Assembly: GCA_963170055.1 (NCBI GenBank)
Contig: CAUJGJ010000179.1
Coordinates: 10,001-32,500 of the forward strand
Reading direction: 5' to 3'
DNA from: Halisarca cf. caerulea
Lineage: Eukaryota > Porifera > Demospongiae > Chondrillida > Halisarcidae
DNA: 22,500 nucleotides
The notes beneath the pieces are model-generated. The model was given only the letters and a program-made list of their open reading frames with translations, ran no database searches and was not told the DNA's origin. The position numbers and the translations under genes are program-made. Below are positions 1 to 22,500 of this stretch, one piece after another. How positions within the stretch are numbered: the stretch's first letter is position 1; every line of letters begins with the position of its first letter.

Positions 1-298
1 ACATTAATATTATAGGAAATGTACATTATACAGTATCCTGGATGAAAGTGCAGATAATGTAAGGGAACTGAATAAATGAGGGAGCAGTAGTATAGTGTAC
101 AGTAGGATTATGACAGATTCGTTTCAATAAAAACTACTGCAGAAGGTGAGGGAAGTGGATATTTGAGGTGTGGATAATTAATGCAAACACTGCATAATAT
201 CATATTATGTATGCCCAATTGAATTTATGTCCGATTCATTCATTCATAACCTACTTACTGTACTAACACCCAAAGGTACTCTTGACAACTAAACTCAC
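1..298 (-). other. Gene B intron 6 (partial)
   Basis: AT-rich sequence following the exon 6 donor. I see no reading frame resembling FOXRED2 exon 7, no repeat array and no element ends. Confidence 0.6.
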
Positions 299-365
299 CT
301 TGCCCGACTATCAAGATACGCTGTCCTTCAAAATCAGAGGGGTCAATTGACACATCTTCGTATCT
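299..365 (-). CDS. FOXRED2-like: Gene B exon 6 (last exon in window)
   Basis: 67 bp encoding [20 protein letters not shown] and GQG, the beginning of the second nucleotide-binding motif. Acceptor ATTCCAG, donor GTGAGT, phase 1 out. The motif is completed by an exon beyond the left edge. Confidence 0.88.
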
Positions 366-584
366 CTGGAATAGTACATCGAATAGCATACACACAAATT
401 ACAGAGCAGAATGTTGTTCTACAATGTAGTTTGCTACATGAATACGTAACAAATTGTAAGCACATTTGAATATGCATGGCCTATATGATATTGTATGTAT
501 AGACATTAATGTACAGTCACCTATATAAAATACTAACAAATTAATACCTTGCATTATGCCTGTATGTATTAATACATCTTGCAG

Positions 585-615
<31 letters not shown>

Positions 616-638
616 TGTGTGTGTGTGTGTGTGTGTGT

Positions 639-700
<62 letters not shown>

Positions 701-717
701 ATGTGCGCATGCATGTG

Positions 718-769
<52 letters not shown>

Positions 770-786
770 CGTGTGTGTGTGTGTGT

Positions 787-847
<61 letters not shown>

Positions 848-3023
848 GGTGTGTGTGTGTGTGTGTGTGTGTGTGTGCATGTGTGCGTGTATGCATGCGT
901 GCGTACGTGTAAGTGTATGTCACATGCACACCAAAGTTTTATCTAACCTCCGTGTATTGGGAACCTTCAAATTCAGGTGCATTTGGGACCCACAGTCCTG
1001 TGCTGTGAAGCAAACCACACAACATCACAAACAAATACATGATCTCTGCATTCCACACGTCAGGCAAACCACGCAGTACATATGTCGAATATAGTGGCAA
1101 TGAAGTATGTATGTGAATATGTAACATGTACATATGTATAGTATTTTTGCAATGTAGTATGAGCGGTATAGGTGTGTAGTATAATATACATAACATAAAT
1201 TGCGTGGTGTAAGTTTGTTAAAGTTATATACCGAGTCAGCTATTTATGCATTCATGCCCGATGGCATGCTTACATACCTAACAATCACAACTTCACAAGT
1301 ATATGTCTCTCCGTTTGCATCCAACAGTTCAAAGTGTTCATTTTTCTCAATGTTCACAATCTCAGTCTCATATTGAATGTTCAAGTTCAATTTCGAGGCA
1401 TAATCTTCAAGATACCGGACCTACACAGTGGTTGGACATGGAAATGAAAAATGACAGCACCTGGAATTTTCTTTCATTTCGGATAATAGATGCGTTTTGC
1501 ACTATGTATGTGACAAATTTGATTGAGAGCACAATTCTATTGGTAGACAAAAACTTTGGCAATTGCTACAATAAGTCCAGCATGCCCATGCAAGGTATAT
1601 GTAGTATCCGCTACTGCTACTCACATATACATCAGCACCAGGGAAGTAGTCTTCAGTGTAATGTCTCAACTCTAGTGTCCTGTCATGACTGAGGAGAGAG
1701 TTCCAGTCATGACGAAGGTTGAATTCGTGGTTTGATGTTCCTGTAAATCGCTTGTTGATGGAAATCAGAGTTCGGTGACGTGGATAGTGGAGATAGAAGG
1801 AACCTATTAAAGAAAAGTAACAATCAGAATGTCTCCAAGTAGATGTACAGAAGTATAGCCTAAGGGTAACTACATGAAGTATAACCTATCGCATACATGC
1901 AACAGGACAAGTTTAGGTATGACAGAATCCTGTTTGAAAACATTGATCAGACACGCAGAAAAAATCCCAAAATGCATGCACAGTAATTAGTGTACAGTAT
2001 GTAATACTTATGTGTACTGCATGGGCATGCAGACATACTGTTACAATGTAAAAACTAGACAATATACTTGATAATATCTTCCCTGGAAACAAACCTGTTG
2101 TGTCATTCCTTTCAAAGATAATGTAATCCCTTCCTGACTGGTGGAGAAAGTACCCTATTTGCAGCCCTGGGTATAATTTTAATAAACTCAAAATTGTAAC
2201 ACATAACACTATTTTTATTGTCTCTGTGTGTGCAATCCTATAATATTATGTTATATAGTTTTTATTCAACTCATAGCTATAAGACTTCCCTCTGACAAAT
2301 CACTGCTATTGACTACTGTAAACAGTTACCACTTATGGGTGTATATAGGTATAGTGCTATTAAACCATGTGCAGAAAATGACCATTCCAGGTTCTATGTG
2401 TGTTACATCGGACCTATAGCTGACCTCTTAATGCCTGTTGCAGCATTAGACCCTAAGTACATTTCTGAGGTAATAAAATAATCATTGTGGAACCCCAGGG
2501 CCTATAGAAAGGACACTTTAATTGGGAACTGACACTCAGCTAGAGGTTCTGCATAGTGGAGCCTCTCTCTCTGTAAGGGGCATTTTCAAGTTTGAGGAAT
2601 GAAAAAGTTTGCTAATTAGCAAATAGAAATACTATGATTATGGTAACACACTGTCAATAAATGTATTATAGTTTCAGATTCAGACCATAATCTTTTAAGG
2701 TTGTTTAATTCGAACCTTCCCCACATGTATGCAGTCTGTTTTGAGAAGATTCTGCAATTAATTAGGGAGAATTAATATTGAGGTTCCTCATGATCAGTGA
2801 CACTGACAGTGTGTATATATGTGAGTACCATTATACGTATAATCTTGAACTTATGAACGGCCGGCCTGCATGTACCTGATTTGAGTGGACACTATCAACA
2901 CTGAATGGAGATCCATGCTTGCTTACCTCCTGGTCCGGCTCCAATAATACAAAATCGATGGTTGTTCCCATATCCAGTCTGGATTAGAAGGATAGTCGCC
3001 AGAACGATGAACGAGAGGTTCAT
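299..3023 (-). CDS. FOXRED2-like: Gene B: FOXRED2/ERFAD-like paralogue, 5' part only
   Basis: Six exons on the minus strand encode the first 204 residues; the gene leaves the window on the left inside its sixth intron. It has its own signal peptide ([19 protein letters not shown]), the FAD motif [10 protein letters not shown], the exon-3 block almost identical to gene [13 protein letters not shown] in exon 5 and VGQG, the start of the second GxGxxG, in exon 6. Phases of exons 1-6 are identical to gene A, and lengths are identical for exons 2, 3, 5 and 6. Outside exon 3 the two proteins are only roughly 55-75% identical by eye, so the duplication is not recent. It lies about 1.4 kb downstream of gene A on the same strand. 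Nothing visible suggests a pseudogene. The expected product is an ER-lumenal flavoprotein, inferred from the family. Confidence 0.9.
584..912. repeat. (GT)n microsatellite, interrupted
   Basis: About 330 bp of GT with interruptions (ACGT, ATGC, GTTG), in gene B intron 5. In gene B pre-mRNA this reads as CA. Reading frames through it are low-complexity Cys-Val or His-Thr and are not genes. Confidence 0.98.
948..1002 (-). CDS. FOXRED2-like: Gene B exon 5
   Basis: 55 bp encoding [19 protein letters not shown]. Acceptor TTGCTTCACAG; the donor GTTAGA is poor compared with GTACGT in gene A. It is closer to the vertebrate pattern (VPN-x-x-x-FPGSEY) than the gene A exon is, so gene A is the more derived copy here. 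Confidence 0.88.
1278..1420 (-). CDS. FOXRED2-like: Gene B exon 4
   Basis: 143 bp encoding [19 protein letters not shown], an acidic variable loop, and TCEVVIV. Acceptor CACTGTGTAG, donor GTATGT; the last codon (AG) is completed by C from exon 5 to give the Ser of STG. Four codons shorter than gene A exon 4. Confidence 0.88.
1625..1803 (-). CDS. FOXRED2-like: Gene B exon 3
   Basis: 179 bp encoding [29 protein letters not shown] and [14 protein letters not shown]. Only three residues differ from gene A exon 3 over about 59. Acceptor TTTAATAG, donor GTGAGT. Identity to gene A falls off sharply at the intron borders. Confidence 0.93.
2095..2166 (-). CDS. FOXRED2-like: Gene B exon 2
   Basis: 72 bp encoding [19 protein letters not shown] then NDTTG. 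Acceptor TTATACCCAG, donor GTTTGT (weaker than in gene A), phase 1 in and out. About 71% nucleotide identity to gene A exon 2 by hand count over 70 positions. Confidence 0.9.
2927..3023 (-). CDS. FOXRED2-like: Gene B exon 1: signal peptide and FAD motif
   Basis: 97 bp from the ATG at 3023, encoding a hydrophobic leader ([19 protein letters not shown]), then [13 protein letters not shown]; phase 1 out, donor GTAAGC. The upstream frame is open for about 30 codons but has no other ATG, so this start is preferred. It matches gene A exon 1 in design and splice phase. Confidence 0.9.
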
Positions 3024-3340
3024 CTTGAACGGACAGGTGACGAGTCGATAAGTTGTGCTGTCACAGTGGTGTCTTTTACGACTGCCAGTTCGTACCAGTT
3101 CGTCTCGGGATCGTAGTTAGCAATGCTTCCTACTGGTAGCCATCGCGCTGTTTGGCGATCGTGGTCGTGGATGGAGTGCGCGAACCACATTTTATGAGTA
3201 CGTACCTCGGTACGTAGCTACTGGTACAGCTAGGCATACATATCTATGAGCAAGGCAACGATCGCGACTTAGTCTGCACTGCATCGAAGCCATCACGCGA
3301 CTAAAATGTCTACCACCTCCGAGACACTATATATAGCTAC
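3024..3340 (-). promoter_or_regulatory. Putative promoter / 5' UTR of gene B
   Basis: This stretch upstream of the gene B ATG has visibly more CpG than the rest of the window, contains no simple repeat, and has a palindromic TATA-like CTATATATAG at 3327-3336. Initiation near it would give a 5' UTR of about 280 nt. This is inferred from composition and position only. Confidence 0.35.
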
Positions 3341-3581
3341 GTAGCCATCAGAAAAAGAATAATCCATGCAGGAATTAAGTAGAGTTTTTTCATATTAATT
3401 CGAGATAATATAATGCAATCATCAGAATAAAATGGCGACCTGCATACAAACCCCATATGCAACGGTTGCATTAGAGCTGGCCACCCGGTCCAGAAATAAG
3501 TAAATCATGCAGTCTGACTTACATGGGAATGTTGTCCTTCTCAACTTTGCACCATACTGTCCAAGTGCTCATGCTTTGCAT

Positions 3582-3673
<92 letters not shown>

Positions 3674-3685
3674 TGTGTGTGTGTG
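3582..3685. repeat. (GT)n microsatellite
   Basis: About 100 bp of nearly pure GT with one GCGC interruption, in the region between genes A and B. Confidence 0.98.
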
Positions 3686-3895
3686 GCTAGCTTGCCAGGA
3701 CATCATTGTTTCAACAGATTAACTCACTCTGCTTACGGCTTTATAACCCTGTGTCTGAGGCTTTTCTTTTGCAGCACACTGTGTTCCTGGTTTTGAGTAA
3801 TGTGTGTCTATTGTCTACTTGCCAATTACATATTTCCTCGATCCTGGAGATCAGTGATCAATATCGCACATGTGTGTGTTTGTGGCTTATGAATT

Positions 3896-3905
3896 TTTAT
3901 TTATT
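3896..3905 (-). terminator. Candidate poly(A) signal of gene A
   Basis: Two overlapping AATAAA hexamers on the minus strand (3905-3900 and 3901-3896), about 565 bp downstream of the tentative stop and about 870 bp upstream of the gene B start. No other perfect AATAAA was noticed between the two genes. Position and strand fit the 3' end of gene A. Confidence 0.4.
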
Positions 3906-4203
3906 TATAGTTATTTTTGCCCCTTAAACTTGTCCAAGTAGATTAAATCGTAACCATTTGAGGTTTGGGACCTTATGGTAAGGGCTGACATTTGACATAT
4001 ATCATTAGTACTTAAGACAATTTTGTATCCTTTTGAGTTAAGTGTACTATTTGAAGCCAATGTACGCACAGGCTTTACAGGTAGGATAAGGTATTAAAAT
4101 AATTGTTTGCTTATCCTATAGACCTGACGTCTCAACCTGGATCCCAAAACCTGTGGGGACAGAATAATGAAAGCAAATTTAGTGCAAAAGCATGCACGTG
4201 CGT

Positions 4204-4244
<41 letters not shown>

Positions 4245-4296
4245 CACATACACATACACACACACACATGCACACGCACACACACACACACACACA
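4204..4296. repeat. (CA)n microsatellite
   Basis: About 90 bp of CA with ATGCA and ACGCA interruptions, downstream of the tentative gene A stop, in opposite orientation to the GT tract at 3582-3685. Confidence 0.98.
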
Positions 4297-4469
4297 GTTG
4301 CGAAACCACTTGTATCTGTGCGGCACACCACTGTCATGATTCACGGCCTAACAGGTGGAATAGTGCTCATCCCTGACAGTACTAGAAGGTATGTATGTAC
4401 TGTTGATGTGCCCGAGGGGTGAGGTCAGTAAACATACTATTTGCTAAGAAACCATGTGGTACGTAACTG

Positions 4470-21688
<17,219 letters not shown>

Positions 21689-22500
21689 ACTCCTCGAGTT
21701 GCGCACAGTACAAGCGGCTGAGAAGACGTGCAAGGAATAGGACTTTTACATAAGCGCCCGTGGCGTAAATTGCAGCAATTTTTTTGGTCTGGAAATATTG
21801 GCGATCGTTAAATTTGGCGATTTGCACAAGATCAGGCGAAAATTAAATTTGGCGGTTGCACAGGAAGGACAAAGCATAGTAAGTAGGTCTACGTAAATTT
21901 GGTGGTAGAAATTTGTCAATTTTGATCCTGACCACCAAACCACCATATTAAAAATGTCCCCAAAATTTCCGGCATACAGTAACTGCAGGACACCAAAAAT
22001 TCTTCACATATATCAGAAACTTCACTATAACCAATTAAAATTTCATAGCAGAACATTCACTGGTTCATATGAATTTATTCACTATGTGCAAAAGTTCACT
22101 GTAAGAGAGTTCCTTATCCACTGACTGTATGTATGTACTGACACTCTGCATTAAGAAACTCTTTACAACTAGTATGTTCAAGTGTCTAGGCTATATTCGG
22201 CTGTTATCATTACCTATGTTGCTACATTAGAATGGAAATTATCTACCTGTCTATGTTTTGTAGACTGTGTGCTTGTGAGATTTTCTTCACGGTACAGAAC
22301 AAAATCTGTTGAACTTCAAGAGACATGTATTAAACTCAGCCCTAACTCCATGGACTTTCATAGAAACACTCATACAAAAATGAAGCTTCAGACACAGGGT
22401 ATGTACGGTAGTTGCAGACCTTGGTTTGAGTGTGCTAGAGCAAAAGGTGTAAACATTAAATTAATGTTTTAAATTTGTAGCAAGTTTGACTTAGGTTAAT
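21689..22500. other. Upstream flank of gene A
   Basis: Contains the presumed gene A promoter, but I see no clear TATA box. Two imperfect copies of TTAAATTTGGCG-TTGCACA-GA (about 21809-21835 and 21843-21866) and a third partial AAATTTGGTGG (about 21894) suggest a repeat-derived segment. A 96-codon plus-strand frame at 22182-22472 has no motif I recognise and is left unannotated. Confidence 0.4.

Larger units (their letters stand above)
3341..4469. other. Intergenic region / gene A 3' flank
   Basis: Between the putative gene B promoter and the tentative gene A stop. It contains a GT tract (3582-3685), a CA tract (4204-4296) and the candidate poly(A) signal near 3900. No convincing coding sequence on either strand; the listed-length ORFs here are dinucleotide repeats. 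Confidence 0.6.

Noticed and set aside
584..912. Poly His-Thr and Cys-Val ORFs here and in the other dinucleotide tracts
   Set aside because: Low-complexity translation of CA/GT repeats, in several frames on both strands, with no flanking domain.
1303..1692. 129-codon plus-strand frame
   Set aside because: It is antisense to exons 3-4 of gene B, which are supported by splice sites and by similarity to gene A.
3080..3110. Minus-strand RDEL-like residues upstream of gene B, considered as the ER-retention tail of gene A
   Set aside because: The frame continues (RDEL followed by V, no stop) and leads into the gene B ATG, so it is not a C terminus.
22182..22472. 96-codon plus-strand frame near the right edge
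   Set aside because: No recognisable motif, AT-rich composition like its surroundings, and no clear splice or start context; not enough to call a gene.

Overview
The window is eukaryotic and almost certainly from an invertebrate animal. Its genes are split into short exons with GT-AG introns, the introns are full of long CA/GT microsatellites, minisatellites and small inverted-repeat DNA elements, and the only recognisable protein family is the animal ER flavoprotein FOXRED2 (ERFAD). A demosponge or a similar early-branching invertebrate would fit, but nothing in the window settles the taxon. I see no prokaryotic, viral or CRISPR sequence.

Two FOXRED2-like genes lie in tandem on the minus strand. 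The upstream copy (gene A) appears complete: 19 coding exons from the ATG at 21688 to a tentative stop at 4470. The spliced frame stays open throughout and predicts about 637 residues, close to the vertebrate family length. It has a signal peptide, an N-terminal FAD-binding GxGxxG, a second dinucleotide-binding GxGxxG, and the conserved family blocks up to the C-terminal third. The downstream copy (gene B) starts at 3023 and runs off the left edge after six exons (about 204 residues). Exon phases are identical in both genes, and exon lengths match except for exon 1 and exon 4, so they arose by duplication of a whole gene. Exon 3 is far more similar between the copies than the neighbouring exons, which suggests local gene conversion.

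Layout from the left: 1-3023 gene B, 5' part; 3024-3340 CpG-rich putative promoter of gene B; 3341-4469 intergenic with two dinucleotide tracts and a candidate poly(A) signal for gene A; 4470-15669 exons 19 to 2 of gene A; 15670-21582 the 5.9 kb first intron of gene A, holding a 37-bp minisatellite of about 38 units, a 14-bp minisatellite of about 35 units and at least two MITEs; 21583-21688 exon 1; 21689-22500 upstream sequence with no recognised gene.

The introns carry at least six short inverted-repeat elements or fragments. Several have CAGTGGAACC-type ends with TA flanks (pogo/Tigger-like). One 505-bp element with perfect TA flanks encloses a peptide resembling the HIRAN-like motif seen in some invertebrate proteins. 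CA tracts on the plus strand become UG tracts in gene A pre-mRNA and in places sit very close to 5' splice sites. The many simple-repeat ORFs (poly His-Thr or Cys-Val) are not genes.

Family assignments rest on remembered motifs, and exon edges were placed by hand from splice consensus, phase and comparison of the two paralogues.
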